Positions 63,901-64,000 of a stretch of 64,000 bases of DNA are shown here, piece after piece. Position numbers and translations under genes: made by a program. The stretch covers positions 5,084,001 through 5,148,000 of the forward strand of contig JANTQA010000057.1 of the NCBI GenBank assembly GCA_027625915.1, given 5' to 3'. The notes beneath the pieces were generated by a model. It searched no databases and was not told where the DNA came from. It was given only the letters and a program-made list of their open reading frames with translations. Numbering within the stretch: the stretch's first letter is position 1; each line of letters starts with the position of its first letter. This stretch comes from Anaeramoeba flamelloides (taxonomy: Eukaryota > Metamonada > Anaeramoebidae).

Positions 63901-64000
63901 TGGTGTATTCTGTCGACAATAGAAAAGCATTTGAAGATATCGATGAATTCCGAGGAGAGATTCATCGTGCCAAAGACTCCGAACTTGTACCAATTGTCTT
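60968..64000 (+). CDS. Ras-family small GTPase, six or more exons, truncated by window end
   Basis: Assembled from exons 60968-61000 (33 bases), 61168-61237 (70), 61436-61450 (15), 61608-61663 (56), 61864-61870 (7) and 63838 onwards, all in phase with GT-AG introns of 167, 198, 157, 200 and 1967 bases. The product begins MSETRFTIAVAGPGSVGKSA (P-loop GPGSVGKS), then ITLQFITQTFVRDYDPTIEE (effector loop with Thr35), CYRKQIQVDGQSVYLEIQ, DTAGQEEYSTLR (catalytic Gln61), and on to NADGFVLVYSVDNRKAFEDI. The YSV..R..F pattern and DTAGQEEY place it in the Ras subfamily. The NKCD and prenylation motifs lie beyond the window. The 7-base exon supplies Asp-Thr and one base of Ala in the invariant DTAG. Confidence 0.9.

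Noticed and set aside
1-64000. tRNA genes
   Set aside because: Scanned for TTCRA-type T-arm motifs with matching acceptor stems; none held up.

Overview
The window is very AT-rich eukaryotic DNA. Genes are widely spaced and sit in a sea of degenerate short repeats. Introns are GT-AG, usually 140-300 bases with two of 2-3.3 kb. Proteins carry long poly-Asn, poly-Lys/Glu and poly-Asp inserts, stops are standard, and there is one stand-alone 5S rRNA gene. This fits a free-living protist of amoeboid type (Dictyostelium-like composition, but with longer introns and spacers). The exact lineage cannot be fixed from the sequence. Nothing looks bacterial or organellar.

Layout. 1-3.3 kb: a terminal-inverted-repeat (TIR) element and a palindrome array. 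3.3-5.2 kb (-): a DENN-domain protein. 6.6-9.7 kb: several small DNA-transposon relics. 9.9-10.7 kb (-): a small three-exon gene assembled here. 12.5-16.3 kb: more TIR elements, TA microsatellites and a Tc1/mariner transposase tail. 17.6-25.0 kb (+): a 2465-residue single-exon protein, best matched to the autophagy tether EPG5. 25.1-26.1 kb: a 5'-truncated LINE broken up by palindromic modules. 26.6 kb (+): 5S rRNA. 27.6-30.8 kb: repeats. 30.9-32.2 kb (+): an eEF1A-like GTPase. 36.9-38.0 kb (+): an unrecognised coiled-coil protein. 39.5-45.8 kb (-): a 2008-residue protein with a calponin-homology domain (completed by an exon found here) and about eleven PH-like units. 46.4-51 kb: repeats. 51.6-56.4 kb (+): RTF1 of the Paf1 complex, three exons, with a 3.26-kb intron. 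57-59.4 kb: repeats. 61.0 kb to the window end (+): a Ras-family GTPase in at least six exons, one only 7 bases long.

The genes do not form an operon or pathway cluster. Several are membrane-traffic or signalling proteins (DENN, Ras, CH/PH-like, EPG5-like), alongside housekeeping genes (5S, eEF1A-like, RTF1). The most unusual content is the modular palindrome arrays (five clusters), the Ras micro-exons, and the CH plus tandem PH-like protein. Splice junctions were checked by reading phase and family motifs only. No database search or transcript data were available.
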